The notes beneath the pieces are model-generated. The model did no database searches and was not told the DNA's origin. It worked only from the letters and a program-made list of their open reading frames with translations. Positions 17,636 to 26,965 of a DNA stretch of 64,000 nucleotides are shown here, piece after piece (position 1 is the stretch's first letter; the number at the start of each line of letters is the position of its first letter). Both the position numbers and the translations under genes were made by a program. The DNA lies in assembly GCF_009931615.1 (NCBI RefSeq), contig NZ_CP046620.1:3270501-3334500 (forward strand). The letters are read 5' to 3'. Source of the stretch: Algicella marina (GTDB taxonomy: Bacteria > Pseudomonadota > Alphaproteobacteria > Rhodobacterales > Rhodobacteraceae).

Positions 17636-18425
17636 AGCGATTCGCATCTCCTTCACCAATCAAAAAGGCGGTGTCGGTAAGACAACCACGACTGTCAATC
17701 TCGGCACGGCATTGGCGCTTGTCGGCAAGAAGGTTCTCATAGTCGATGCCGACCCTCAGGGTAATGCATCAACAGGTTTCGGAATTGGCAGGGCACGCCG
17801 CGCGGTATCCATCCATGACGTTTTGTCTCAAACGTCGGGCGTCGAAGAGGCGATTCTGCCCACGGGTATCGAAAACCTCGACATTATCACCGCCACTGTC
17901 GATCTCAGCTCCATAGACGTCGATCTGATCCACGAGAAGGACAGGTTTTCCAGGCTCCGAACCGCGCTTAGCAGCAGCTCGATGCCGAAATACGATTATA
18001 TTCTCATTGACTGTCCACCGTCACTGAACCTGCTCACAATAGCGGCGCTGACGGCATCGGACTTCGTATTGGTACCATTGCAATGTGAGTTCTTTGCACT
18101 CGAAGGCTTGAGCCAACTCCTTGAAAGTATTAAACAAATTCGCGCTGCCTCCAATCGAGACCTCAAGTTGCTAGGGGTGGTGCTAACGATGTTTGACACC
18201 CGGAATCGTCTTTCGGATCAGGTGGCGATGGATGTGAGGGAGAACCTGGGGTCGCTGGTACTGGACACCATTATTCCGCGAAATGTCCGGCTCAGCGAAG
18301 CGCCATCTCATGGTGTTCCGGGCGTCCTCTATGATCCCCGGAGTGTCGGCAGCATTGCCTACCGCAAACTTGCGGCGGAAGTTCTCAGAAAGACAAGTGC
18401 CGTGCGGGCCGAAGGAGTATCCTGA
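17607..18425 (+). CDS. parA: Chromosome partitioning ATPase ParA
   Basis: ParA is the nucleoid-bound ATPase that moves ParB-parS complexes. The product is 272 aa from ATG 17607; ATG 17622 (267 aa) is an equally possible start, and both fall inside the end of rsmG. The deviant Walker A motif QKGGVGKTTTTVNL follows within the first 25 residues, then VLIVDADPQGNASTG (Walker A') and YILIDCPPSL (Walker B). The tail IPRNVRLSEAPSHGVPGVLYD is characteristic of chromosomal ParA/Soj. parB starts 1 bp after the stop. Confidence 0.96.
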   Translation: MNSAAMQATEAIRISFTNQKGGVGKTTTTVNLGTALALVGKKVLIVDADPQGNASTGFGIGRARRAVSIHDVLSQTSGVEEAILPTGIENLDIITATVDLSSIDVDLIHEKDRFSRLRTALSSSSMPKYDYILIDCPPSLNLLTIAALTASDFVLVPLQCEFFALEGLSQLLESIKQIRAASNRDLKLLGVVLTMFDTRNRLSDQVAMDVRENLGSLVLDTIIPRNVRLSEAPSHGVPGVLYDPRSVGSIAYRKLAAEVLRKTSAVRAEGVS

Positions 18426-18426
18426 A

Positions 18427-19320
18427 ATGGCGACAGCAAAACGATCCTCAACACCGAAAAAAGGCCTCGGTCGTGGTCTCTCGGCCCTACTGGCGGATGT
18501 GGAGCAACCGGCGGAGTCCGGAGCGCAACCGGCTATCGCAGCCGACAAGGAACTGCCGATCGACGTGATCGAACCTAACCCGGACCAGCCGCGCCGCATG
18601 TTCAGGGAGGAGGCGCTCGAGGAACTTGCCGCCTCCATTCGTGAAAAGGGTGTCATCCAGCCGGTCATAGTACGCCCACACCCGTCCAAGAACGGCCACT
18701 ATCAGATCGTGGCGGGGGAGCGTCGCTGGCGGGCCGCCCAACGTGCTTCCATTCACAACCTGCCCGTGGTGATCCGGGACCTCACCGATACGGAGGTACT
18801 GGAACTCGCCATCGTCGAAAACGTCCAGCGGGCCGATCTCAATCCGATGGAGGAAGCTCTCGGGTATCGCCAGCTCATGGACAGATTTGGCCATACTCAG
18901 GAAAAACTTGCCGCCAGCCTTGGTAAGAGCCGAAGCCACATCGCCAACATTCTCCGCTTGCTCACCCTTCCAGAGGTCGTCCAGGCAATGGTCAACACCG
19001 GTGCTCTCTCTGCCGGCCATGCCCGCGCTCTGATCGGGGCCGAGGATCCGGTGGCCCTGGCCCAACACGTGGTCGACAGGGGCCTCTCTGTGCGCCAGAC
19101 GGAAGCGCTGGCAAAAGGCGCGAAGGTCAGCAGCGGCCGGCGTCTCGCCGCGGTGCCTGACAAAGATGCCGATACGAGGGCACTTGAGGCCGATCTTTCC
19201 GCCCACCTTAGGATGAGTGTGACGATCCGGCACATTTCAAAGTCAGGTGACGGCGAAATAACGATAAAGTATAAAGACCTTGATCAACTGGATAATATTT
19301 GCCAGCTACTTAATCAGTAA
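18427..19320 (+). CDS. parB: Chromosome partitioning protein ParB
   Basis: ParB is the CTP-dependent clamp that loads at parS and spreads. From ATG 18427, preceded by GGAG, the protein is 297 aa. It has the N-terminal ParA-contact peptide KKGLGRGLSALL, the CTP-binding motif GERRWRA near residue 98, an HTH region [26 protein letters not shown], and a C-terminal dimerisation domain. Its targets are probably the two parS sites in mnmG and rsmG. It overlaps the convergent hemW by 11 bp at the 3' ends. Confidence 0.97.
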   Translation: MATAKRSSTPKKGLGRGLSALLADVEQPAESGAQPAIAADKELPIDVIEPNPDQPRRMFREEALEELAASIREKGVIQPVIVRPHPSKNGHYQIVAGERRWRAAQRASIHNLPVVIRDLTDTEVLELAIVENVQRADLNPMEEALGYRQLMDRFGHTQEKLAASLGKSRSHIANILRLLTLPEVVQAMVNTGALSAGHARALIGAEDPVALAQHVVDRGLSVRQTEALAKGAKVSSGRRLAAVPDKDADTRALEADLSAHLRMSVTIRHISKSGDGEITIKYKDLDQLDNICQLLNQ

Positions 19321-20461
19321 TTAATCTTTCGATGACATGGTTGAGTATAACAACATGTTCTTCGGGAACAATCAAATGCCCATCCTTTATATAGACTAGA
19401 CCATCCTCGAGTAATCTGCGTATTTCCAGCGTTGCACCATTCAGCGTGTTGTATCGCGTGATGTCCATACCTTCGCGAAGCCTCAGTGACATCAGCAGGT
19501 AGTTCTCGGCCTGATCCGACGCAGGGATCACAGTGGTCCGACTTACACCGGTACCATGTTGTTCGACCCGTTCCAGCCACGCCTCAGGCGCGCGCTCGGT
19601 CTCGGTAGTGTGCCTGTCGTTGCCTGCCGACAGGAAACCGACGGCACCGGGCCCGACGCCGAGATAGTCACCGCAACGCCAATAGATCAGGTTATGCCGG
19701 CATTCCGCTCCTGCGCGGGCGTGGTTCGAAACCTCGTAGGCAGGCAGGCCGATCCTTTCACAGAAGTCACGGGTCGCCAAAAACATGTCTGCGGCACGGT
19801 CGTCTCCCGGTAGTCCGCGCAACTTGCCGCGCCGTGCCAGTTCATGGAACCGCGTACCGGGCTCCAGAGTCAGCTGGTAGAGCGAGAAATGGTCGACGGC
19901 CATCGCCGCCGCTTCCTGCAATTCGGCCTGCCAGGATGCCTGGTCCTGATCCTGCCTTGCATAGATCAGGTCGAAACTCACCCGGTCGAATTGCGTTCTG
20001 GCGATCTCGAAGGCAGCGCGTGCTTCGCTGGCGCTGTGAAGACGGCCCAGACGCCTGAGGTCCGTATCGACAAGGCTCTGCACGCCCAGGGAAACCCGGT
20101 TAACTCCACCGGCAGCATACTCCCTGAACCGTCCGGCCTCGACGGACCCGGGATTTGCTTCAAGCGTGATCTCGATATCCGGGGAAAGACGCCAGAGTTG
20201 GCCGATCTCCGCGATGATCGCAGCCACGGTTTCAGGTTCCATCAGGCTGGGCGTTCCGCCACCGAAAAATACGCTGCTTACGACACGCCCCTGCCATTGC
20301 CGGGCCTGCATCCGCAGGTCATCCAGCAGTGCTCTTCGCCAGCGGGCGTGATCCGTTTCGGCTCGCACATGGGAGTTGAAATCACAATAGGGGCACTTTG
20401 ACTCGCAGAAAGGCCAGTGCACGTAGATGCCGAAACCTGCCTCTTCCCAGTTCTCAACCAT
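19310..20461 (-). CDS. hemW: Radical SAM protein HemW (CPO-III-like heme chaperone)
   Basis: HemW resembles oxygen-independent coproporphyrinogen oxidase but acts as a heme-binding chaperone in characterised bacteria. The 383-aa protein has the 4Fe-4S Cys set CESKCPYC (Cys19, 23, 26) followed directly by Asp-Phe, the GGGTPS motif and SLGVQS. It lacks the longer N-terminal part of true HemN. Its start overlaps the rdgB stop by 8 bp, so it closes the rph-rdgB-hemW unit. Confidence 0.92.
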   Translation of the reverse strand: MVENWEEAGFGIYVHWPFCESKCPYCDFNSHVRAETDHARWRRALLDDLRMQARQWQGRVVSSVFFGGGTPSLMEPETVAAIIAEIGQLWRLSPDIEITLEANPGSVEAGRFREYAAGGVNRVSLGVQSLVDTDLRRLGRLHSASEARAAFEIARTQFDRVSFDLIYARQDQDQASWQAELQEAAAMAVDHFSLYQLTLEPGTRFHELARRGKLRGLPGDDRAADMFLATRDFCERIGLPAYEVSNHARAGAECRHNLIYWRCGDYLGVGPGAVGFLSAGNDRHTTETERAPEAWLERVEQHGTGVSRTTVIPASDQAENYLLMSLRLREGMDITRYNTLNGATLEIRRLLEDGLVYIKDGHLIVPEEHVVILNHVIERLITD

Positions 20462-21065
20462 CTAGGAAACGGCTAACGAGCAGCCGAAACGCTTGGGCAC
20501 GGTGGCTCATGCCATGTTTGCGGTCAGGGTCCATTTCTCCAAAAGTTTGCTTCTCACCGGCAGGCAGAAATACAGGATCGAACCCGAATCCCTTGTCGCC
20601 GCGCGGTGGCCATACGAGTTCACCCTCAACTTCGCCGCGGAAAACCTCGTCCTGCCCGTCGGGGAAGGCGAGACAGAGTGTGCAGACGAAGCGTGCTGTA
20701 AATGGTGCGTGCGCGCCGGTTGCAACGATTGCGTTCTGAACCTTTGCCATGGCCATCGAAAAATCCCGTCCGTGCGGGGTTTCGGCCCAGTCGGCCGTAT
20801 ACACGCCCGGTGCCCCATCGAGCGCATCCACCTCCAGGCCACTGTCATCGGACAGCGCTGGCAAGCCGGAACCGGTGGCTGCCGCATGCGCCTTGATCCG
20901 GGCATTGCCGGCGAAGGTTGTTTCAGTCTCCTTGGGCTCGGCAAGCCCTAGATCGCCTGCGGAGATCACCTCGATGCCGAAAGGCTCCAACAGCTTCGCG
21001 ATTTCCCTAAGCTTGCCGGCGTTGTGCGATGCCAGCACAAGCTTGTCAGAGGCGAGGTTGGCCAT
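20454..21065 (-). CDS. rdgB: XTP/dITP pyrophosphatase RdgB
   Basis: RdgB removes ITP, dITP and XTP from the nucleotide pool. From the ATG at 21063-21065, which shares one base with the rph stop, the protein is 203 aa. It shows [14 protein letters not shown], the [14 protein letters not shown] active-site block, GVYTADWAE and [10 protein letters not shown], and ends with MSHRAQAF. A longer frame exists upstream but would overlap rph, so the coupled start is preferred. Confidence 0.95.
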   Translation of the reverse strand: MANLASDKLVLASHNAGKLREIAKLLEPFGIEVISAGDLGLAEPKETETTFAGNARIKAHAAATGSGLPALSDDSGLEVDALDGAPGVYTADWAETPHGRDFSMAMAKVQNAIVATGAHAPFTARFVCTLCLAFPDGQDEVFRGEVEGELVWPPRGDKGFGFDPVFLPAGEKQTFGEMDPDRKHGMSHRAQAFRLLVSRFLDG

Positions 21066-21781
21066 CAGCCTGCCAAGGCTGCCTGCTGGGCTGCCGCCAA
21101 CCGGTCGCATCCGATTTCCGCCAGATCGAGCAGAGCCAGCAACTCGTCGCGGGCGAAGGTGGCGCCCTCGGCCGAGCCCTGTACTTCAACCAGCCTTTTC
21201 TCGCCCGTCATCACGAAATTTGCATCCGTACCGGCAACGCTATCCTCGGCGTAATCGAGATCCAGCACCGGCTGGCCGCCGTAGATGCCGCAGCTCACGG
21301 CCAGTATCGGCGAAGTCAAAGGATTGGTCTTGATCTCGCCGGCATTCATCAACGATCGCACTGCCAGTGCCAGCGCCACCCATCCACCGGTGATCGAGGC
21401 ACAGCGGGTACCGCCATCTGCCTGGATGACATCACAATCGACCGTGATCTGCCGTTCGCCCAGCGCTGGACGATCGACACCTGCGCGCAGGGATCTGCCA
21501 ATCAGCCGCTGGATTTCCTGTGTCCGTCCAGACTGTTTACCGGCTGTAGCCTCTCGGCGGTTCCGGCTGCTCGTTGCACCCGGCAGCATTCCGTATTCAG
21601 CAGTTACCCAGCCCAGCCCGGAGTTGCGCAGCCATGGTGGCACCCGCTCCTCCAGCGAGGCTGTGCAGATCACATGCGTGTCGCCACATCTGATGAGGCA
21701 GCTGCCGGCGGCGTGTTTCACGATTCCGGTTTCGATCGAGATACTGCGCATCTCGTCACGGTTTCGGCCTGATGGGCGCAT
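21065..21781 (-). CDS. rph: Ribonuclease PH
   Basis: RNase PH trims the 3' ends of tRNA precursors by phosphorolysis. The 238-aa product starts [12 protein letters not shown] and contains [50 protein letters not shown] and DLDYAEDS, all conserved in RNase PH. It is divergent from hrcA, with 129 bp between the starts, and is the first gene of a three-gene overlapping unit. Confidence 0.96.
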   Translation of the reverse strand: MRPSGRNRDEMRSISIETGIVKHAAGSCLIRCGDTHVICTASLEERVPPWLRNSGLGWVTAEYGMLPGATSSRNRREATAGKQSGRTQEIQRLIGRSLRAGVDRPALGERQITVDCDVIQADGGTRCASITGGWVALALAVRSLMNAGEIKTNPLTSPILAVSCGIYGGQPVLDLDYAEDSVAGTDANFVMTGEKRLVEVQGSAEGATFARDELLALLDLAEIGCDRLAAAQQAALAG

Positions 21782-21851
21782 GACCCTCTCCTTGTCTGGT
21801 TTCGGGGCCTCTTACCGGGAAACGCGGATAGCGTCCACCGCCACCGCGCAA

Positions 21852-21880
21852 TTGACGATGGCACGGGACACCCATAGATA
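21852..21880 (+). promoter_or_regulatory. Promoter candidate for hrcA-grpE
   Basis: TTGACG (21852-21857) and TAGATA (21875-21880) are 17 bp apart, 30 bp before the hrcA start. The spacing suits the housekeeping sigma factor; the run CCCATAGAT around the -10 also loosely resembles an RpoH-type element, which would fit a heat-shock gene pair. No CIRCE inverted repeat is visible in this gap. Confidence 0.45.
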
Positions 21881-21910
21881 CTGTCTGTCGCAAGTAACGG
21901 ACATGTGCCC

Positions 21911-22984
21911 ATGACCAGCACCAAGGACAGCTACGCCGCACTCGATTCCCGCAGTCGCGATGTTTTCCGCAACATCGTCGAAAGCTACCTCGAAACAGGT
22001 GATCCTGTCGGGTCGCGCACGCTGGTGCGCAGCCTGTCAGAGAAGGTTTCGGCAGCCACTGTCCGCAACACGATGCAGGATCTTGAACATCTAGGGCTGC
22101 TCGACAGCCCGCACGTGTCAGCCGGCCGCATTCCCACCCAACTTGGATTGCGCCTTTTCCTCGATGGTTTCCTGGAGGTCGGCCAGATTTCCGAGGCGGA
22201 GCGGCAGGAGATCGAACGCTCACTGGACGACAGGTCTCCGGACATCTCGGCCATGCTGGATCGGGCAGGCGGGCTCTTGTCCGGTCTCACACAGGGCGCT
22301 TCCCTGGTGCTGGCGCCAAAATCGGAGGCACCGATCAAGCATCTCGAATTCGTGGCACTGTCGCCAGAGCGGGCGCTTGTCGTTCTCGTGACTGCCGACG
22401 GCCATGTCGAGAATCGGTTGTTCACACCTCCACCGGGCCTGACACCCTCGGCCATGCGCGAGGCCGCCAATTTTCTCAACGCCGTTCTCGAAGGCCATAC
22501 GCTCAGTGAACTTGGCGCTGTCGTCACTCGGGAGATCGAGAACAGGCGTGCGGAACTCGATGCCCTTGCAACTCGGCTGGTCGAGGACGGAATTGCCATC
22601 TGGTCCGACTCACAGGAGAAGGAACCAAGCCGCCTGATCGTGCGTGGCCGTGCCAACCTGCTGTCCGGTGAAACGGATGAGGCCGATCTCGAACGGGTTC
22701 GCAGCCTGTTTGAGGATCTGGAACGCAAGCAGGACCTGGCGCAGTTGCTGGAACTCACCGAACATGGCGCCGGTGTCCGCGTTTTTATTGGTTCCGAGAC
22801 GAAACTCTTTTCACTTTCGGGTTCCTCTTTGGTGGTTTCTCCTTATATGAACGCCGAACGCAAGATCATCGGAGCGGTCGGCGTCATCGGCCCGACGCGG
22901 CAGAATTACGGGCGCATCGTTCCGATTGTGGATTACACGGCGCAGCTTGTCGGCCGGCTGATCTCAGGCCAGTCGAAGCTGTAG
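21911..22984 (+). CDS. hrcA: Heat-inducible transcription repressor HrcA
   Basis: HrcA binds CIRCE elements and represses groESL and related heat-shock genes. I use ATG 21911 (357 aa, MTSTKDSYAALDSRSRDVF); a GTG 6 bp upstream is also in frame. The winged-helix part contains VESYLETGDPVGSRTLV and VSAATVRNTMQDLEHLGLLDSPHVSAGRIPT, both hallmark blocks. The C-terminal GAF-like half includes GSETKLFSLSGSSLVVSPY and IGVIGPTRQNY-like IGAVGVIGPTRQNYGR. grpE follows after 46 bp. Confidence 0.95.
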   Translation: MTSTKDSYAALDSRSRDVFRNIVESYLETGDPVGSRTLVRSLSEKVSAATVRNTMQDLEHLGLLDSPHVSAGRIPTQLGLRLFLDGFLEVGQISEAERQEIERSLDDRSPDISAMLDRAGGLLSGLTQGASLVLAPKSEAPIKHLEFVALSPERALVVLVTADGHVENRLFTPPPGLTPSAMREAANFLNAVLEGHTLSELGAVVTREIENRRAELDALATRLVEDGIAIWSDSQEKEPSRLIVRGRANLLSGETDEADLERVRSLFEDLERKQDLAQLLELTEHGAGVRVFIGSETKLFSLSGSSLVVSPYMNAERKIIGAVGVIGPTRQNYGRIVPIVDYTAQLVGRLISGQSKL

Positions 22985-23030
22985 CACCGAAAGCAGAAAA
23001 GGCCGGAGGCGGCCAGAGGACGAGAACGAT

Positions 23031-23624
23031 ATGGGCGAACCCGAAGAAAACGAATTTCTGGACGATCCCGAATCCCTGTTGGAGGAGGAGTATCACGACG
23101 ATCCGAGCGACGAGGAGATCGAGGTCGACTCGCTCCGCGCCGAACGTGACGAACTCAAGGACCGGTTGCTCCGCGCACTTGCCGAGACCGAGAACCTGCG
23201 CAAACGGGCGGAGCGCGACCGGCGTGACGCCGAGCTCTATGGCGGTGTCCGTCTCGCACGGGATCTTCTTTCCGTGCATGACAATCTCGGGCGGGCTCTC
23301 GAAACCATCGACGACACGCTGCGGACGGAACATGCGGCGCTGGTCGAGGGGCTGGAATTGACGCAACGCGATCTTGTCGCCGTGTTCAACAAGCACAAAA
23401 TTGAGGAGATCAGCCCGGAAATCGGTTCAAAATTCGATCCGAAGCTGCACCAGGCGATGTTCGAGGCACCGATCCCCGATCAGCCTTCCGGCTCGATCAT
23501 TCAGGTGATGGCCAAAGGATTTGGCATCGGTGATCGGCTGCTGCGCCCGGCGCAGGTCGGCGTATCCTCTGGTGGCGGTCAGGCCGCGAAGTCCGAACCG
23601 GCAACCGACGAACCGGAAGAATAA
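23031..23624 (+). CDS. grpE: Nucleotide exchange factor GrpE
   Basis: GrpE releases ADP from DnaK. The 197-aa product has an acidic N-terminus (residues 1-25 nearly all Glu/Asp), a long coiled coil from about 35 to 85 (LRAERDELKDRLLRALAETENLRKRAERDR in two pieces), and the beta domain with LHQAMFEAPIPDQPSGSIIQVMAKGF and RLLRPAQVGVS. The ATG follows AGAGGACGAG. It faces mutS with only 3 bp between the two stops. Confidence 0.96.
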   Translation: MGEPEENEFLDDPESLLEEEYHDDPSDEEIEVDSLRAERDELKDRLLRALAETENLRKRAERDRRDAELYGGVRLARDLLSVHDNLGRALETIDDTLRTEHAALVEGLELTQRDLVAVFNKHKIEEISPEIGSKFDPKLHQAMFEAPIPDQPSGSIIQVMAKGFGIGDRLLRPAQVGVSSGGGQAAKSEPATDEPEE

Positions 23625-23627
23625 AGC

Positions 23628-26288
23628 TCAGCCCTCGTCGTCGCAGAGGGCTTTCAACGCATAGACAAGGTCCAGCGCCTCACGGGGGGAGAGTGTGTCG
23701 GGGTGAACCTCCGACAGCTTCTCCTCCAAGGGCGATGGACCGTTCTTCACGATTGGAGCAGGGGATGGCGTTGCGCTGAAGAGTGGCAGATCGTCGACTA
23801 GCGTTTTCGCTGCCCGGCCACTTTCCCTGTCGCCTTCCTCAAGTGTCTGAAGCACTGTGCGCGCCCGTTCGATCACGGCAGCCGGCAAACCCGCCAGTTT
23901 GGCGACCTGTACGCCGTAGGACCGGTCGGCGGCACCTTCGCGCACTTCGTGCAGAAAGATCACGTCGCCCTCCCACTCCCGCACGGCCATCGTTACGTTA
24001 GCCAAGCCCGACAGTTTGGCTGTCAGGCTGGTAAGCTCATGATAATGCGTGGCGAAAAGTGTCCGGCAACCGTTGACGTCGTGCAAGTGTTCCAGTGTCG
24101 CCCAGGCAATGGAAAGCCCGTCATAGGTTGCCGTTCCCCGGCCGATCTCGTCGAGGATGACCAGTGCCCGCGGTCCGGCCTGATTGAGGATCGCTGCCGT
24201 TTCCACCATTTCCACCATAAACGTCGACCGTCCGCGCGCCAGGTCGTCCGACGCTCCGACGCGACTGAACAACTGATCGACAATGCCTATTTCCGCCTTG
24301 TCCGCCGGAACGTAGCTGCCCACCTGCGCCAGCAGTGCAATCAGTGCGTTCTGACGCAGGAAAGTCGATTTACCGGCCATGTTCGGCCCGGTCAGTAGCC
24401 ATACGGGTCGGGCAGCCTTGCTCTCGGCCCCCAGATCGCAATCATTGGCAACGAAGGCTGCGGAATTGGCCTTTCGCAAGGCCAGTTCGACGACAGGGTG
24501 CCTGCCCTTGTCGATCCGGAACGACCGGTCATTGCGCATCACCGGCCGCACCCAGTCCTCGCCCGCCGCCAGATCTGCCAAGGCGGCGGCGAGATCAATT
24601 TCGGCGACGGCACGAGCCAGAACAGACAGGCGCGGACCTTCCGCCAGTACGGCCGTGCACAGATTACCGAAGATTGCCTTCTCGATGTCCAGCGCCCGGC
24701 CGCCCGCGTTGAGGATGCGGGTTTCCATCCGTGTCAGTTCCTCGCTGGTAAAGCGCAGCTGGTTCGCAGTCGTCTGTCGATGGCGGAAGGATTCGTTGTG
24801 CGGTGGAAACAGCATCTTTTCCGCGTGGGTGGCAGGCGTTTCGATGAAGTAGCCCAGCACATTGTTATGCTTGATCTTCAGCGCACCGATGCCGGTCTGG
24901 TCCTGATAGGTTTTCTGCAAACCCGCGATGACTCCACGGCCTTCGTCCCGCAGTTCGCGGGCTTCGTCGAGGTCTTCGTCATATCCTGCAGCGATAAATC
25001 CGCCATCGCGGGCCAAATGCGGCGGCTCGGCGATGAGCGCATCTTCCAGCAGCGTAGCCAGCGCCTCATGACCTGTGAGTGCGGCGGTGGCCTCGGTCAG
25101 CAATTCCGGAAGATCGACGACCGACAGGTTTTCCGCCAGTTCCGATGCGACGGCCAACCCGCCCCGCAAGGCTGCCAGATCCCGGGGACCACCGCGCTCC
25201 AGTGACAGGCGCGACAATGCTCGCTCCATGTCCGGGGCGCGACACAGGATGTCGCGGACACTGGCGGCCAGACTGGCGTTTTCCGTGAACAGGGCGACGG
25301 CATCGTGGCGTGCATTGATGGTGGCAAGGTCGGTGGACGGGCTGGACAGCCGCACCTCCAACAGGCGCGCGCCGGTGCCGGTGAGTGTCCTGTCCATTGC
25401 CGCCAGCAGGGAACCTTCCCGACTGCCCGCGAGGCTGCGCGAGAGTTCGAGATTGCGACGGGTTGCCATGTCGATCTGCATCGCACCGCCCGCCTGTTCC
25501 TTCACCGGTGGTCGGATCAGGGGCAACTTGCCCTTCTGCGTCAGATCCAGATAATCGATCAGCGCCCCAAGGGCCGCTGTCTCGGTCCTCTCGAAATTGC
25601 CGAATGCGTCGAGCGTGCTGACGTCGAACAGGTCCTTCAGCCGGGCCTCTCCCTGTGTGCTGTCAAAGCCCGATGGGGCGCGGGGCGTCAGAGTGACTCC
25701 CGCCTCCTCCACACCGTCGCGCAACGCCTCGGCCTCGGGCTCCGCGACCAGCAGCTCGCTCGGGGCGACGCGGGCCAGCATGCGTGGAAGGTGCGCCGGT
25801 GGCAGCGTCGTGACCTGCAGGTCGCCGGTGGAAACATCGACCCACGCAAAGGCCGCGCCACCGCGGATGGTAGCAAAGGCCGCAAGGAAATTGTGCTCCC
25901 GCGCGTTCAGCAGCGTATCCTCGGTCAGCGTTCCGGGCGTGACCAGCCGCACGACATCACGCTTTACGACCGCCTTGTAGCCGCGCTTCTTGGCCTCTGC
26001 CGGGTTTTCGAGTTGTTCGCAGACGGCAACGCGAAATCCCTTGCGGATCAGGGTCAGCAGGTAACCCTCGGCTGCGTGATGCGGCACACCGCACATGGCG
26101 ATATCCTGCCCCTGATGCTGGCCTCGCTTGGTCAGCGCAATATCGAGCGCGGCGGAAGCGGCCTCCGCATCCGAGAAAAACAGTTCGTAGAAATCGCCCA
26201 TGCGGTAGAACAGCAGCGCATCCGGGTAGCGCCCCTTGATCTCCAGATACTGCGCCATCATCGGCGTCACGTTACTGTCGGCTGCCAC
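23628..26288 (-). CDS. mutS: DNA mismatch repair protein MutS
   Basis: MutS recognises mismatches and recruits MutL. The 886-aa product has the mismatch-binding domain with LLFYRMGDFYELFF near residues 23-36 (the Phe-x-Glu wedge), the connector and lever helices, and an ATPase domain with Walker A TGPNMAGKSTFLRQ, VDQLFSRVGASDDLARGRSTFMVEM, and LVILDEIGRGTATYDGLSIAWA. Length and motifs are complete. A 66-bp gap separates it from the gst gene upstream. Confidence 0.98.
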   Translation of the reverse strand: MAADSNVTPMMAQYLEIKGRYPDALLFYRMGDFYELFFSDAEAASAALDIALTKRGQHQGQDIAMCGVPHHAAEGYLLTLIRKGFRVAVCEQLENPAEAKKRGYKAVVKRDVVRLVTPGTLTEDTLLNAREHNFLAAFATIRGGAAFAWVDVSTGDLQVTTLPPAHLPRMLARVAPSELLVAEPEAEALRDGVEEAGVTLTPRAPSGFDSTQGEARLKDLFDVSTLDAFGNFERTETAALGALIDYLDLTQKGKLPLIRPPVKEQAGGAMQIDMATRRNLELSRSLAGSREGSLLAAMDRTLTGTGARLLEVRLSSPSTDLATINARHDAVALFTENASLAASVRDILCRAPDMERALSRLSLERGGPRDLAALRGGLAVASELAENLSVVDLPELLTEATAALTGHEALATLLEDALIAEPPHLARDGGFIAAGYDEDLDEARELRDEGRGVIAGLQKTYQDQTGIGALKIKHNNVLGYFIETPATHAEKMLFPPHNESFRHRQTTANQLRFTSEELTRMETRILNAGGRALDIEKAIFGNLCTAVLAEGPRLSVLARAVAEIDLAAALADLAAGEDWVRPVMRNDRSFRIDKGRHPVVELALRKANSAAFVANDCDLGAESKAARPVWLLTGPNMAGKSTFLRQNALIALLAQVGSYVPADKAEIGIVDQLFSRVGASDDLARGRSTFMVEMVETAAILNQAGPRALVILDEIGRGTATYDGLSIAWATLEHLHDVNGCRTLFATHYHELTSLTAKLSGLANVTMAVREWEGDVIFLHEVREGAADRSYGVQVAKLAGLPAAVIERARTVLQTLEEGDRESGRAAKTLVDDLPLFSATPSPAPIVKNGPSPLEEKLSEVHPDTLSPREALDLVYALKALCDDEG

Positions 26289-26354
26289 CCTGTTCGCCCT
26301 CTTGCCTCACCTGTAAGCGCAGACCTTAACGGGCGGGTTGCGGAGTGAAAAGGA

Positions 26355-26957
26355 TCAGCTGAGAGCGGCGGCCTTGGCCAGTGACCGTTGCATTGCCGGG
26401 CGTTTGCGCAGGCGTCGCAGGTAGTCGCCGACGGGGCCTTTGGGGAGTTCCATTTTAGCACTGAGCGCCCAGCCGGCGCAGTGGCTGATAATGATGTCGG
26501 GTACCGTCAGGATCTCGCCGGAGATAAAGGGTTTGTCACCCAGTCTGGCTTCCAGCTGCTCCATCGCACGGGCGAACTCGGCCGCAGCGGTCTTTTTGAC
26601 GGCTTCGACGCGCAAATCTTGCGGCAGAACAAACGCGTGCTTGGCCTTGGTCCACAGTGCGGCGTCGATTTCGCAGACGGCGAACTGGGTGGCTGCATCC
26701 TGCTGTGCACGCGCCAGAGACCCGGCGGGGTGAGTCAGCGATCCGTGTCTGTCGGCAAGCCACGTGAGGATGGCGACACTGTCGGTAAGAACAGTGTCAT
26801 CAATCAACAGCGAAGGGATCTTGCCGAGCGGGTTATGCAGAAACGCTTCTTCCGATTGCGGATTTGCGGGTCGGACCTCGTACTCCTGTTCCAGCTCTTC
26901 CAGAGCCCAGATGACACGGAGGGCGCGCGATTTCGGAGTGCCGATGACGGTGTACAT
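26355..26957 (-). CDS. Glutathione S-transferase family protein
   Basis: A 200-aa soluble protein with an N-terminal thioredoxin-like GST fold: MYTVIGTPKSRALRVIWALEEL, then NPLGKIPSLLIDDTVLTDSVAIL, the usual cis-Pro and Ser-binding segment. The all-helical C-terminal half includes the N-capping region SGEILTVPDIIISHCAGW. The likely catalytic residue is the Ser in the first loop (PKSRALR). The substrate is unknown. It starts 8 bp after the holA stop and could be read from the leuS-lptE-holA unit. Confidence 0.88.
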   Translation of the reverse strand: MYTVIGTPKSRALRVIWALEELEQEYEVRPANPQSEEAFLHNPLGKIPSLLIDDTVLTDSVAILTWLADRHGSLTHPAGSLARAQQDAATQFAVCEIDAALWTKAKHAFVLPQDLRVEAVKKTAAAEFARAMEQLEARLGDKPFISGEILTVPDIIISHCAGWALSAKMELPKGPVGDYLRRLRKRPAMQRSLAKAAALS

Positions 26958-26965
26958 GTCGTGAC

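Noticed and set aside
21782-21910. CIRCE element upstream of hrcA
   Set aside because: No TTAGCACTC-N9-GAGTGCTAA-like inverted repeat is present; autoregulation through CIRCE cannot be supported here.
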